Shown one piece after another: positions 37,957 through 46,630 of a stretch of DNA of 64,000 nucleotides. The position numbers were made by a program, and so were the translations under genes. The DNA is taken from the NCBI RefSeq assembly GCF_031760065.1, contig NZ_CP134500.1, positions 992,001 to 1,056,000 on the forward strand. The letters run 5' to 3'. The notes below the pieces were generated by a model. It worked only from the letters and a program-made list of their open reading frames with translations, was not told where the DNA came from and searched no databases. Position 1 is the stretch's first letter; each line of letters starts with the position of its first letter. Origin of the DNA: Streptomyces durocortorensis. Its GTDB lineage: Bacteria > Actinomycetota > Actinomycetes > Streptomycetales > Streptomycetaceae.

Positions 37957-39144
37957 TCAGCGGCGGCCGGGGGCGTGGGCGTCGCGGCCGCGCCACAGGA
38001 CGACGGCGACGACCAGCAGGGCGGCGCCGAGGCCGCCCGCGAGGGGGGCCGCCCAGTGGGCGGCCTCCTCGTCGGTACGGGACGGGGCCGGGCCCGCGCC
38101 GAAGTACCGCCCCCGGTGTCCTGTCCGCGCCGCCTGGGCGTTCAGGTCGGCGGGGCGCAGCCGGGAGCCCGCCTCGATGGCCTCCGCCGGATCGACGATG
38201 CCGTAGCCGCGGGCGTCGTCGCGGCCCTCGGCGGGGGCGTCCCGGGCGGTGTCGGCGAGCAGCTTCTTGATCTGGGCGGGGTCGAGGCCGGGGTGGGCGG
38301 CGCGGACCAGGGCGACCGCGCCGGAGACGAAGGCGGCGGCGGCCGACGTGCCCCACTCGATGTAGTAGTGCCCGTCGGGGTTGGCGACCACGATGTCGAC
38401 GCCGGGGGCGCTGACGGTGGCGTACCAGCGGCGGGTGGAGAACGAGGCGTGGGTGCCGTACTTGTCGACGGCGGCGACCGCGATCACCCCGGGGTAGGCG
38501 GCGGGATAGGAGATCCGGTCCCCCTTCTCACCGCCGTTGCCCGCCGAGGCCACCACGGGGATGCCCTTGGACAGGGCGTACTGGATGGCGGAGTCCTCGC
38601 CCGGGTCGGGATGGGCGGACTTGCTGTCGTCGCCGAGGGAGAGGTTGATGACGTCGGCGCCGTTGTCGGCGGCCCAGCGGATGCCGTCGGCGAGCGCGGA
38701 GCCACGGGTCTTGCGGGCCTTGGCGCGGGCCGGGTCCTTGGACTCCAGGATCACCCGGACGGGCAGGATGCGGGCCTCGGGGGCGATGCCGAGGATGCCG
38801 TCGGCGCGGTCCGGACCGTTTCCGCGTCCGGCGATGATCCCGGCCATCGCGGTGCCGTGCAGGGCCCAGGAGGAGTCGCCGCGGGCGGCGCCGAAGCCGA
38901 TGAGGTCCCTGCCGGGGAGCACCTGGCTGGTGAGGTCGGGGTGGGCGTCGTCGACGCCGGTGTCCAGGACGGCGACGGTCACGCCCTGCCCCCGGGTGGT
39001 GGCCCAGGCCCGGTCGGATCCCAGGGCCTCCAGGGCCCACTGCTGGTCGCGGATCGCGTCCGCGTGGGCGGGGGCTGCCGGGGTGAGCGCGAGGACGGCG
39101 GCGGCGCAGACCGCGGCGAGGACGCGGTGGGGTCGTCGGGTCAT
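37957..39144 (-). CDS. Mycosin-type secreted subtilisin-like protease
   Basis: A 395-aa S8 serine protease anchored by a C-terminal membrane helix (about 365-385). A signal peptide occupies residues 1-28 (ending APAHADA). The catalytic triad is visible: Asp in VAVLDTGVDDAHPDL, His in SWALHGTAMAGIIAG, Ser in EWGTSAAAAFVSGA. This is the architecture of mycosins (MycP) associated with type VII secretion. No esx or ecc gene is in the window. ATG overlaps the upstream stop (ATGA), tying it to the Pro-rich membrane protein. Confidence 0.9.
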   Translation of the reverse strand: MTRRPHRVLAAVCAAAVLALTPAAPAHADAIRDQQWALEALGSDRAWATTRGQGVTVAVLDTGVDDAHPDLTSQVLPGRDLIGFGAARGDSSWALHGTAMAGIIAGRGNGPDRADGILGIAPEARILPVRVILESKDPARAKARKTRGSALADGIRWAADNGADVINLSLGDDSKSAHPDPGEDSAIQYALSKGIPVVASAGNGGEKGDRISYPAAYPGVIAVAAVDKYGTHASFSTRRWYATVSAPGVDIVVANPDGHYYIEWGTSAAAAFVSGAVALVRAAHPGLDPAQIKKLLADTARDAPAEGRDDARGYGIVDPAEAIEAGSRLRPADLNAQAARTGHRGRYFGAGPAPSRTDEEAAHWAAPLAGGLGAALLVVAVVLWRGRDAHAPGRR

Positions 39145-40547
39145 CCGGGCCGCTCCGTGAGGTCGTCGACGGTCGTCCGCAGCCGCCGCTCCACCCGGTC
39201 CGCGATGCCCTTCGCCTCGTGGCCGAGCCCGGCCTGTGCGATGTCCGTGGTGGCGCCCGCCGCCATCGCCTCGGCCGCGGGCTGGGGTGCGGCGACGGTA
39301 CGGCCGTCCGCGAAGCCGGAGACGGCGAGGACGACGACGGGGATCTCGGTGAGCGGGTTGACGGTCCAGCTGGCGCGCTGCCCGTCACCGAAGGAGGCGG
39401 CGACGGTGCCTTCGGGGGCGTACGTACGGGGCATGAGGTCCTTGCGCGCGGTGAGCCTCTGCTCGGTGAACCGGGTGCGCAGGGCCTCCATGGCGGGGGC
39501 GTCGGCCTCGGTGAAGACCAGGCCGACGGTGGTGACGCTGGAACGGGTCGCGTCGGTGTACGTGGCGCGCACGAGCCGTTCGCAGCCGACGGACCTGAGG
39601 GTGGTTCCGAGCAGCGGGTCCAGTCCCTGGCCGCAGGTGCTGTCGGCGGCGACGGCGACCCGCTTCCAGGTGCGGTGGGTGCCGCCGGGGCCCGCGCCCC
39701 TGCCGTCGAGTGTGCGCGGGAAGAGCGTGTCGACGGGAACGCTGTGCCAGGCGGTCCTGCCGGTGCTGTACGGGGTACGGGTGGGCTCGGCCGAGGAGTC
39801 GCCGGTCAGCCAGGCGCCGGTGGCCGCCCCGCCGATCAGCCCGAGCCCGAGCACGACGCAGGCGGCGGCCGACGCTGCCCGCCCCCGCTGCCGGGGCCCC
39901 GGCGGGACGGGCCGCAGCCGCGTGGTGGTCTCGACGGGCGTCTCCGGGTAGCCGTAGCGGTCCGGTGCGCGGTACGGGGGCCGGGGCGGGTGGGCGGCTT
40001 CCGGTGCCGGCGTGAGGTCGACGGCGCCGACGGGCCTGCGCCGGGTGGTGGCGGGGGGCGGGCCCACGTGCGGGGCGCTGGGGGTGTCCTGGTGCGGAGG
40101 GCACGCGGGGGCGGGTGCGGGGGCGCTCCGGTGCGGAGGGGCGGGCGTCCCGGTCGCGGGCGCGGCAGAGGCCGCAGGTGCGGCCGGGCGCGGCGGGGGC
40201 GCGCCGGGCGGGGTCTGCGGACGCGGTGGGGCCGACGGGGGCGCCGAGGCCGGTCGGGCCGATGAGGCCGGCGGCTGCGGCGGGGCCGACGAGGTGGCAG
40301 GGGCGGGCGGGGACACCGGGGCGGGAGCGGCCGTCGGGGCCGCAGAGGCCCTCGGGGCCCCCGGAACCGACTCGTCCGCGGAGGTCGGCAGGACCGGCGC
40401 GGCCGGAGGGGTCGTCGGGCGGGGGGCGGCCGTCGGGGCCGGAGCGGTCCTCGCGGCCGGAGCGGCCGTCGGAGCCACGGCGGTCCCTGATGCCGGAGGG
40501 GTCGTCGGGCGGGGAGGCACGGGAGCGCGTTGCGCTTCGGTACTCAT
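39141..40547 (-). CDS. Pro/Ala-rich membrane-anchored protein paired with mycosin
   Basis: A 468-aa protein. Residues about 1-215 are low-complexity Pro/Ala/Thr, predicted disordered and cytoplasmic. One hydrophobic segment (AAACVVLGLGLIGGAATGAW) sits near residue 235, followed by an extracytoplasmic domain with VDTLFPRTLDG, a Cys pair (STCGQGLDPLL, SVGCERLVRATY) and GQRASWTVNPLTEIPVVVL. No family function known. ATG 40547 follows GGGGG. Translational coupling to the mycosin suggests they act at the same membrane site. Confidence 0.75.
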   Translation of the reverse strand: MSTEAQRAPVPPRPTTPPASGTAVAPTAAPAARTAPAPTAAPRPTTPPAAPVLPTSADESVPGAPRASAAPTAAPAPVSPPAPATSSAPPQPPASSARPASAPPSAPPRPQTPPGAPPPRPAAPAASAAPATGTPAPPHRSAPAPAPACPPHQDTPSAPHVGPPPATTRRRPVGAVDLTPAPEAAHPPRPPYRAPDRYGYPETPVETTTRLRPVPPGPRQRGRAASAAACVVLGLGLIGGAATGAWLTGDSSAEPTRTPYSTGRTAWHSVPVDTLFPRTLDGRGAGPGGTHRTWKRVAVAADSTCGQGLDPLLGTTLRSVGCERLVRATYTDATRSSVTTVGLVFTEADAPAMEALRTRFTEQRLTARKDLMPRTYAPEGTVAASFGDGQRASWTVNPLTEIPVVVLAVSGFADGRTVAAPQPAAEAMAAGATTDIAQAGLGHEAKGIADRVERRLRTTVDDLTERPG

Positions 40548-40733
40548 CCGGCCCCCTGCATACACGTTCTCGTACCGACCACGGATCACCATGACTGACA
40601 GGCCCGTTGGTGCTCGCGTGCACGTCACTCTACGGGCTGCGGGCGGGCGGCGGGGAACGGGACGCCCCGGGCGCGGGGATCTGTCCCGATCGTCCCCTAC
40701 CCAGTCGTCGCGGCTCTCTGGCAAGCTGCGGCC

Positions 40734-41936
40734 ATGACTGCCCGCGCCGCTGACCGGGCCCGCTACAACCGGGCCACCGCTCATCTCGACGCCCCGATCG
40801 CCGTCGTCGATCTGGACGCCTTCGACGACAACGCAGACGATCTGGTGGGCCGGGCGGGCGGGAAGCCGGTCCGGGTGGCGAGCAAGTCGGTGCGGTGCCG
40901 GGCCCTGCTGGAGCGGGTGCTCGCGCGGCCCGGGTTCGCCGGGATCATGTCGTTCACGCTGGCGGAATCGCTGTGGCTGGCCCGGGCCGGTTTCGACGAC
41001 GTCCTGCTCGCCTATCCGTCGGCGGACCGGGGCGCCTTCGCGGAGCTGGCCGCCGATCCGAAGCTGGCCGCGGCCGTGACGGTGATGGTGGACGACCACT
41101 CCCAGCTGGAGCTGATCGACGCCTCCCGGGGCGGCGGGGGCGAGGAGATCCGGGTCTGTCTGGAGCTCGACACCTCGTTGCGGATGCTGGGCGGGCGGAT
41201 CAGGATCGGTGCCCTGCGCTCGCCGCTGCGCTCCCCCGCGCAACTCGCCGAGCTGGCCCGTTCGGTGGCGCGCAGGCCGGGCTTCCGGCTGGTGGGGCTG
41301 ATGGCGTACGAGGGCCATGTCGCCGGGGTCGGCGACGCGCTGGCGGGGCGGCCGCTGCGGTCCCGGGCGATCCGGCTGATGCAGGCCACCGCGCGTAAGG
41401 AGCTGGCGGTCCGGCGGGCCGAGGTGGTGCGGGCCGTGCGGGCGGTCGCGCCGGAGCTGGAGTTCGTCAACGGCGGCGGCACGGGCAGCGTGCAGCACAC
41501 GGCGGCCGAGGACGCGGTCACGGAGATCGCCGCCGGGTCGGGGCTGTACGTCCCCCGGCTGTTCGACAACTACACCTCGTTCACCGGCCGTCCGGCGGCA
41601 CTGTTCGCGCAGCCCGTGGTGCGGCGGCCCGGCGTGGGCGTGGTGACGGTGCTGGGCGGCGGCTATCCGGCGTCGGGGGCGGCCGGGGCTGACCGCTCGC
41701 CGGTGCCGTATCTGCCGGAAGGGCTGCGCTACGACCCGCAGGAGGGCGCGGGCGAGGTGCAGACGCCGCTGCTGGGGTCCCCCGCCGACGATCTGCTGAT
41801 CGGCGACAAGGTGTGGTTCCGCCACGCCAAGGCCGGAGAGCTGTGCGAGCGCTTCGACACGCTGCACCTCATCGAGGGCGACCGGGTCACGGCGAGCGTT
41901 CCCACGTACCGGGGCGAGGGGCGGACGTTCCTCTGA
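40734..41936 (+). CDS. PLP-dependent amino acid deaminase/aldolase (alanine-racemase fold)
   Basis: A 400-aa fold-type III PLP enzyme resembling D-threonine aldolase. The N-terminal barrel carries the PLP Lys in PVRVASKSVRCRALL (about residues 44-58). Further family blocks are GLMAYEGHVAGVGDA, FVNGGGTGSVQHTA and the C-terminal metal-site region KVWFRHAKAGELCERFD. Substrate is not predictable; D-amino-acid cleavage is the family's known activity. ATG 40734 was used. The stop lies within the first unit of a tandem repeat. Confidence 0.85.
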   Translation: MTARAADRARYNRATAHLDAPIAVVDLDAFDDNADDLVGRAGGKPVRVASKSVRCRALLERVLARPGFAGIMSFTLAESLWLARAGFDDVLLAYPSADRGAFAELAADPKLAAAVTVMVDDHSQLELIDASRGGGGEEIRVCLELDTSLRMLGGRIRIGALRSPLRSPAQLAELARSVARRPGFRLVGLMAYEGHVAGVGDALAGRPLRSRAIRLMQATARKELAVRRAEVVRAVRAVAPELEFVNGGGTGSVQHTAAEDAVTEIAAGSGLYVPRLFDNYTSFTGRPAALFAQPVVRRPGVGVVTVLGGGYPASGAAGADRSPVPYLPEGLRYDPQEGAGEVQTPLLGSPADDLLIGDKVWFRHAKAGELCERFDTLHLIEGDRVTASVPTYRGEGRTFL

Positions 41937-42060
41937 CGGGACGGTCCGGGCCGCGCTCGTATCCCTGACGAGGTGGAACCGGCCGCGCTCGTATCCCTGA
42001 CGGGACGGACCCGGACCCGTCCGTATCCCTGACGGGACGGCCCCGGCCGCGCTCGTATCC
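41933..42060. repeat. Four tandem 32-bp repeats
   Basis: Units at 41933-41964, 41965-41996, 41997-42028 and 42029-42060 are all exactly 32 bases. Each begins CTGACG and ends CGTATCC; units 1 and 4 differ at two positions and 2 and 3 have a few more changes. The first unit includes the stop codon of the aldolase gene. No spacers, so not CRISPR. The repeat ends five bases before the stop of the convergent DUF2510 gene. Confidence 0.93.
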
Positions 42061-42065
42061 CCGTC

Positions 42066-43031
42066 TCAGGGGCCGATCGACGCGCCCACTCCCCCGCTCG
42101 TCCCGCTGTCGCCCAGCGGCCGGATGCCCCGCATGATCGTGTCCATCAGCGAGAGCGGCAGCTCCGCCACGTCCGCGTCGAAGGCGAACCGGACGATCAC
42201 CGGGGTCTCGCTGCCCACCGTCGAGGGGAAGGCGAGGGACTGCACGACACCGCCGGGGCCCTTGCCCGTGGTGACCCGCCAGCGCACGAGGTAGCCGGTG
42301 CGTCCGGCGACGGTGACCTCCTGCGCCTTGAGCACCTTGTGGGACGTGATGCCGCCGTGGATGCGCCGGCCCACGGTGTCCTCCTCGTAGGCGTTGTCGG
42401 CGGCGGTGACGATGTCGGCCTCGGCCAGGGCCTTGGGGTCGCTCTCGCCCGACTGCGCGGTCCGGGTGCTGACCGTGCCGTGGTAGCAGAAGGACGACCC
42501 GCCGGGGCAGTCGTAGGAGTCCTTGGTGCGGATGGTGGGCACGTCGTTGAGGGTGCTTCCCGGCTTCTCCCAGCCGTCGGGCACCGGCAGCGTGATCCCG
42601 TTGAGCTGGTCGACCAGGACGGTGGGGTCGTCGTCGGGGTCCGCCTCGGCGGACGGGGTAGCGGTGGCCGTCGGGGTGGTGACGGGGGCCGGTGCCGATG
42701 TGGTCGTCGTCGGGGCCGCCGGCGTACCGCTGTCGTCACGGCCGAGGAGGACGGCCCCGGTGACGGCCGCGCCCAGCACCAGCACCCCGCAGAGCGCGAT
42801 CGCGACGGCCTTCGTGCGGCTGCCGGCCCCGGGCCCGTCCTGGGCGACGCGCTGGTGCGGCAGGGGCACCGACGGGGGCCCGAACCCCGACGGGGTCTGC
42901 GGCTGCCGGGGGTCGGGGTGGGCGGCGGCCAGCGGGCGGGTGTGCGCGGTCCAGGCCGTGCCGTCCCACCAGCGTTCGGTACCGGGGGCTCCCTCGTCCG
43001 GGTACCAGCCGGGCGGCGTCGCGTAACTCAT
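42066..43031 (-). CDS. DUF2510-domain membrane-anchored protein
   Basis: A 321-aa protein with an N-terminal DUF2510 motif (PPGWYPDEGAPGTERWWDGT and WTAHTRP), a proline-rich linker, a membrane helix at about 75-95 (VAIALCGVLVLGAAVTGAVL), a Thr/Ala/Pro linker and an extracytoplasmic domain (LNGITLPVPDGWEKPG, a Cys pair in DCPGGSSFCYHGTV). Function unknown. ATG 43031 lies six bases after TAGAGT, indicating a leaderless transcript; GTG 43037 is less likely. Confidence 0.82.
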   Translation of the reverse strand: MSYATPPGWYPDEGAPGTERWWDGTAWTAHTRPLAAAHPDPRQPQTPSGFGPPSVPLPHQRVAQDGPGAGSRTKAVAIALCGVLVLGAAVTGAVLLGRDDSGTPAAPTTTTSAPAPVTTPTATATPSAEADPDDDPTVLVDQLNGITLPVPDGWEKPGSTLNDVPTIRTKDSYDCPGGSSFCYHGTVSTRTAQSGESDPKALAEADIVTAADNAYEEDTVGRRIHGGITSHKVLKAQEVTVAGRTGYLVRWRVTTGKGPGGVVQSLAFPSTVGSETPVIVRFAFDADVAELPLSLMDTIMRGIRPLGDSGTSGGVGASIGP

Positions 43032-43065
43032 CCCCACACTCTAGGGAGTGGGGCCGTACGCGGGG

Positions 43066-44001
43066 TCAGGAGTCCCGGCCCGTCAGGGTCAGCAGGTCAC
43101 GGGCCGGGCCGGTGGGGCGGTGGCCCGCGGGCCAGACGGCCCGCAGTTGGCGGCGCAGCCGTACGCCCGCGACCGGAACCTGGACGAGGCGGCGGGCCGA
43201 CAGCTCCTCGCCGAGGGCCAGTTCGCTCAGGACGCACGGGCCCGCGCCGCTCTCCGCCGCGCTCTTGACCGCCGTGGTGGAGGAGACCTCCAGGAGGGGC
43301 TGGGCGAGGCCGCCGTGCACGGCGAGCGCGGCGTCCAGGACCTGGCGGGTGCCGGAGCCCTGTTCGCGCAGGATCAGCGGTGTGGCGGCGAGTTCGCCGG
43401 GGAGCAGCGGGGTTCGGCGGCGGGCCCACCGATGGGTGGGGGCGACCACGACGACGAGGCGGTCGTGGGCGATGACGGTGCCGTCGAGGCCCTCCGGTAT
43501 CGACAGGCCCTCGACGAAGCCGAGGTCGGCCTCGCCAGTGACCAGGCGGCGGGCGACGGCCGCGGAGTTGCCGGCGAGGAGCGAGACCGCGGTGTCGGGG
43601 CGCTCGGCCCGCAGGGCGATCAGCCAGCCCGGCAGCAGGTACTCGGCGATCGTCATGCTGGCGGCGACCCGCAACCGGGAGTCGCGGCGGTCGCGCAGCG
43701 CCTGGGCCCCCGCGTCGAACGCCTCGGCGGCCTCGACGATCCGGCGCGCCCAGTCGGTGACCAGTGCGCCCGCGTCGGTGAGCCGGGAGCCGCGCGGGGA
43801 GCGGTCCAGCAGGGCGACGCCGAGCTGCCGCTCCACGGACCGCACACGGCTGGAGGCGGCGGGCTGGGTGATGCCGACGTCCCGGGCGGCCCGGCCCAGA
43901 CTGCCGTGGCGGGCGACGGCGAGCAGCAGTTCCAGCGCCCCGAGGTCGGGGACGCGGTGGGAGAGGGGGGCGGGGGGAGTGTGTACGTCGTCGCCGGTCA
44001 T
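43066..44001 (-). CDS. LysR-family transcriptional regulator
   Basis: A 311-aa regulator. The winged helix is at about 18-78 (LGALELLLAVARHGSLGRAA, ITQPAASSRVRSVERQLGVA, LLDRSPRGSRLTDAGA). The effector domain follows (LRVAASMTIAEYLLPGWLIA, EADLGFVEGLSIPEGL, LREQGSGTRQVLDAAL), like CysB/CbbR-type members. It is divergent from a TDT-family transporter with two palindromes between them. The start codon lies within the first palindrome, so it probably represses itself. Confidence 0.92.
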   Translation of the reverse strand: MTGDDVHTPPAPLSHRVPDLGALELLLAVARHGSLGRAARDVGITQPAASSRVRSVERQLGVALLDRSPRGSRLTDAGALVTDWARRIVEAAEAFDAGAQALRDRRDSRLRVAASMTIAEYLLPGWLIALRAERPDTAVSLLAGNSAAVARRLVTGEADLGFVEGLSIPEGLDGTVIAHDRLVVVVAPTHRWARRRTPLLPGELAATPLILREQGSGTRQVLDAALAVHGGLAQPLLEVSSTTAVKSAAESGAGPCVLSELALGEELSARRLVQVPVAGVRLRRQLRAVWPAGHRPTGPARDLLTLTGRDS

Positions 44002-44023
44002 AACTCCAGCTTATGACCTCATA
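43996..44023. promoter_or_regulatory. Overlapping LysR-type operators
   Basis: GGTCATAA (43996-44003) and TTATGACC (44011-44018) are inverse copies seven bases apart, containing a T-N11-A core. TATGA (44012-44016) and TCATA (44019-44023) form a second palindrome overlapping the first. They sit over the LysR start and upstream of the transporter. Confidence 0.65.
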
Positions 44024-44071
44024 GGGACGGGGCCTCTGGTGGGCCGGTGCACCCCCACGAAGAATCGTGGC

Positions 44072-45253
44072 ATGGCCATCTTTCCGCAGACCCGGACCTC
44101 GGTTCCGCCGCCCTCCGCCGCCGCACTCCCCCCGCCCCGCCCGGCGGGCACGACGCGGCTGCCGTCCCTGCGGCACATCGGCCCGAACTGGTACGCGAGC
44201 GTCATGGGCACCGCGATCGTCGCGGGTGCCGGCGCCGCGCTCCCGGTGGACGTGCCCGGTCTGCGCGCCGCGTGCACCGTGGCCTGGGCCCTGGCGGCCG
44301 TGCTGCTCCTGACCGTCCTGACCGCCCGGGCCGGGCACTGGCTCTGCCACCGCGACCAGGCCCGCGCCCATCTGATGGACCCGGCCGTCGCCCCCTTCTA
44401 CGGCTGCCTGGCGATGGCCCTGCTCGCGGTCGGCGGGGCGACTCTGACGGTCGGCCGGGACGTCGTGGGCGCGCAGGCGGCGCTCGCGGTGGACGTGGTG
44501 CTGTTCGCGGCGGGTACGGCGGTGGGGCTGGCGGCCGCCGTCGTGGTGCCGTACCTCATGGTCGTACGCCACCGTCCCGCCCCCGGGACCGCGTCGCCGG
44601 TCTGGCTGCTGCCGCTGGTCGCGCCGATGGTGTCGGCCTCGCAGGGCGCGCTGCTGGTGCCCCATGTCGCGGCCGGGCAGGGGCGCGAGGCGCTGCTGCT
44701 GGCCTGCTACGCGATGTTCGGCCTGTCGCTGCTGGCCACGCTGGTGGTGCTGCCGCTGGTCTTCTCCCGTCTGGTCCACCACGGCCCGCTGCCGCTCGCG
44801 CTGACCCCGACGCTGTTTCTGGTGCTGGGGCCGCTCGGGCAGTCGACGACCGCGGTCAACCAGCTGGCCGACGCGGCCCCGGGCGCGGTCGGGGCCCCCT
44901 ACGCCTCGGCGTTCGGCGCGTTCGCGGTGCTGTACGGGGTGCCGGTGATGGGCTTCGCGCTGCTGTGGCTGGCCCTGGCGACCGCGATGGTGGTGCGGGC
45001 CGCGCGGGACGGGATGGGGTTCGCGATGACGTGGTGGGCGTTCACCTTCCCGGTCGGTACGTGTGTGACCGGCGCGGCGGGTCTGGCGCGGCACACCGGG
45101 CTCGACGCGTTCACGTGGCTGTCCGTGGCGCTGTACGTGTTCCTGGTGGGGGCGGTGGCGGTGGCCGGGGCGCGGACAGTGGGCGGGGTGCTCAGCGGAG
45201 CGCTGACGGCAGCTCCCGTGCCGCCTCGGCCAGCGACGGCCCGTACCAGGTGA
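44072..45253 (+). CDS. TDT-family (tellurite/dicarboxylate, SLAC1-like) transporter
   Basis: A 393-aa membrane protein with about ten hydrophobic segments. IGPNWYASVMGTAIVAGAGA at residues 36-55 is the first-helix signature of TehA/SLAC1-type channels. QSTTAVNQLADAA and WWAFTFPVGTCVTGAAGLA in later helices fit sulfite or organic-anion exporters. Control by the divergent LysR (CysB-like effector domain) makes a sulfite-type substrate plausible, but this is inference. The last 62 bases overlap the convergent gene. Confidence 0.85.
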   Translation: MAIFPQTRTSVPPPSAAALPPPRPAGTTRLPSLRHIGPNWYASVMGTAIVAGAGAALPVDVPGLRAACTVAWALAAVLLLTVLTARAGHWLCHRDQARAHLMDPAVAPFYGCLAMALLAVGGATLTVGRDVVGAQAALAVDVVLFAAGTAVGLAAAVVVPYLMVVRHRPAPGTASPVWLLPLVAPMVSASQGALLVPHVAAGQGREALLLACYAMFGLSLLATLVVLPLVFSRLVHHGPLPLALTPTLFLVLGPLGQSTTAVNQLADAAPGAVGAPYASAFGAFAVLYGVPVMGFALLWLALATAMVVRAARDGMGFAMTWWAFTFPVGTCVTGAAGLARHTGLDAFTWLSVALYVFLVGAVAVAGARTVGGVLSGALTAAPVPPRPATARTR

Positions 45254-45908
45254 GCAGCCGCCCCCCGACGAGGGCGGCGGGCAGGGCGGGGAAGGCCTCG
45301 GGCCCGTCGTCGGCGGTGAACCGGTAGGGCTCGTCGGGCAGGACGACGAGCTCGGCGCCGGACGCGTTCAGCTCGTCGATCGGGATGCGCGGGTAGCGCT
45401 CGGGGTGGTCCGCGTACACGTTGCGGACGCCGAGGCGGGCGAGCAGGTCCCCGGCGAAGGTGTCGCGGCCGAGCACCATCCAGGGCCTGCGCCAGATCGG
45501 TACGACGGCGGGGCGCGGCTCTCCGGCCGGGGCGGGGAGAGCGGCCCAGGCGGCCTCGGCCTCGTCCAGCCAGGAGGGCCGGGCGAGCCCGCAGCCGCCG
45601 ACGAGGACCCGGTCCAGCTCGGTGAAGGCCTGGTGCAGGGTGCGGACCTCGGTGACCAGGACGGTCAGCCCGGCGGCCCGGAGCTCGGCGAGGTCGGGGG
45701 CCCGGTTCTCCTCCTCGTTGGCGATCACGAGGTCCGGGGCGAGGGCGGCGATCGCGGCCACGTCCGGGTTCTTCGTGCCGCCGATCCGGGCGGCGCTCAG
45801 ACCCGCGGGGTGCGTGCACCAGTCGGTGACCCCGACGAGCAGCCCCGGCGCGGTGTGGGCGACGGCCTCGGTGAGCGAGGGGACGAGGGAGACGACGCGC
45901 ACGGGCAC
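45192..45908 (-). CDS. Helical-backbone metal receptor-like (BtuF-type) protein without signal peptide
   Basis: A 238-aa protein of the periplasmic-binding type used for corrinoids or siderophores: RVVSLVPSLTEAVAHTAPGL, GVTDWCTHPAGL, ALAPDLVIANEEENRAPDL and ELVVLPDEPYRF. There is no signal peptide or lipobox and no ABC permease nearby, so it is probably cytoplasmic. GTG 45908 or GTG 45902 (with GGAG five bases before it) is the start. It follows the XRE-cupin gene by 13 bases, and its 3' end overlaps the TDT transporter. Confidence 0.75.
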   Translation of the reverse strand: MPVRVVSLVPSLTEAVAHTAPGLLVGVTDWCTHPAGLSAARIGGTKNPDVAAIAALAPDLVIANEEENRAPDLAELRAAGLTVLVTEVRTLHQAFTELDRVLVGGCGLARPSWLDEAEAAWAALPAPAGEPRPAVVPIWRRPWMVLGRDTFAGDLLARLGVRNVYADHPERYPRIPIDELNASGAELVVLPDEPYRFTADDGPEAFPALPAALVGGRLLTWYGPSLAEAARELPSALR

Positions 45909-45921
45909 TCCGCTCAGGCCC

Positions 45922-46467
45922 TCAGCGCCGCGAGTCGTACGTGGCGTCGATGTGTTCGGCGACCGCGACGACCAGGAGCCGCGTGCCGGGCGCGGTGGCG
46001 CGCCAGCGGTGGCGGACCCCGCCGGAGAGGAACAGCGTGTCTCCGCTCTCCAGGCGGTGCACCTGCCCCTCGGCCTCGACGTCGACGGCGCCCGCGACGA
46101 CGTACATCAGCTCGTCGTTGCGGTGCTGGAACTCGCGGCCGAGGTCCGGCTCGCCGGAGAACTCCAGGGCGCTGAGCTGGTGGCGGCCGCGCACCAGCCG
46201 GCGTACGCCCTCGCCCTCCTCGCCCCGGACGACGTCCACGGCGCGCGCCGAGTCGGCGGCGGCCCGCAGCCGTGCGGTGGTGGTCTCCAGCGCTTCGGCG
46301 ACCCGGTCGAGGGAGCGGGCGCTCGGGCGGGCCCGTTCGTTCTCGACCTGGCTGAGGAAGGGCACGGAGAGCCCGCTGCGCGCGGCGACCGTGGCCAGCG
46401 TGAGCCCCAGGGTTCTGCGCCGACGGCGGACCGCGGCACCTACCCGCGGTGTGTCCTTGTCGTCCAT
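45922..46467 (-). CDS. XRE-family regulator with cupin domain
   Basis: A 181-aa regulator: HTH at about 10-65 (VRRRRRTLGLTLATVAARSG, VPFLSQVENERARPSARSLD) and a cupin effector domain at about 110-175 (REFQHRNDELMYVVAGAVDV, HRLESGDTLFLSGGVRHRWR). This layout controls amino-acid, polyamine or antibiotic genes elsewhere. ATG 46467 with GGAG close upstream gives the family N-terminus. Probably co-transcribed with the metal-receptor-like gene. Confidence 0.85.
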   Translation of the reverse strand: MDDKDTPRVGAAVRRRRRTLGLTLATVAARSGLSVPFLSQVENERARPSARSLDRVAEALETTTARLRAAADSARAVDVVRGEEGEGVRRLVRGRHQLSALEFSGEPDLGREFQHRNDELMYVVAGAVDVEAEGQVHRLESGDTLFLSGGVRHRWRATAPGTRLLVVAVAEHIDATYDSRR

Positions 46468-46564
46468 CTCCGAGCTCCCTCCCGCCCCCGCCATCCTCCC
46501 GGTTGCCAGCACCTTACGCACATGGTTGCGCACGACGTCCGGTAAACGACCTTCGGGCAGCCGG

Positions 46565-46600
46565 AAGGGGTGGCCCCGCCCGACGGCGGGGCCACCCCTT
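46565..46600. terminator. Terminator of the glycine-betaine transporter operon
   Basis: Perfect 16-bp stem, 46565-46580 with 46585-46600, with a 4-base loop, 31 bases past the stop. Confidence 0.88.
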
Positions 46601-46630
46601 GCGACCTGTGCTTTCGTGTCCGTGGAGCCC

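Noticed and set aside
41933..42060. Possible CRISPR array
   Set aside because: The 32-bp units are contiguous with no spacers, and no cas genes are present.
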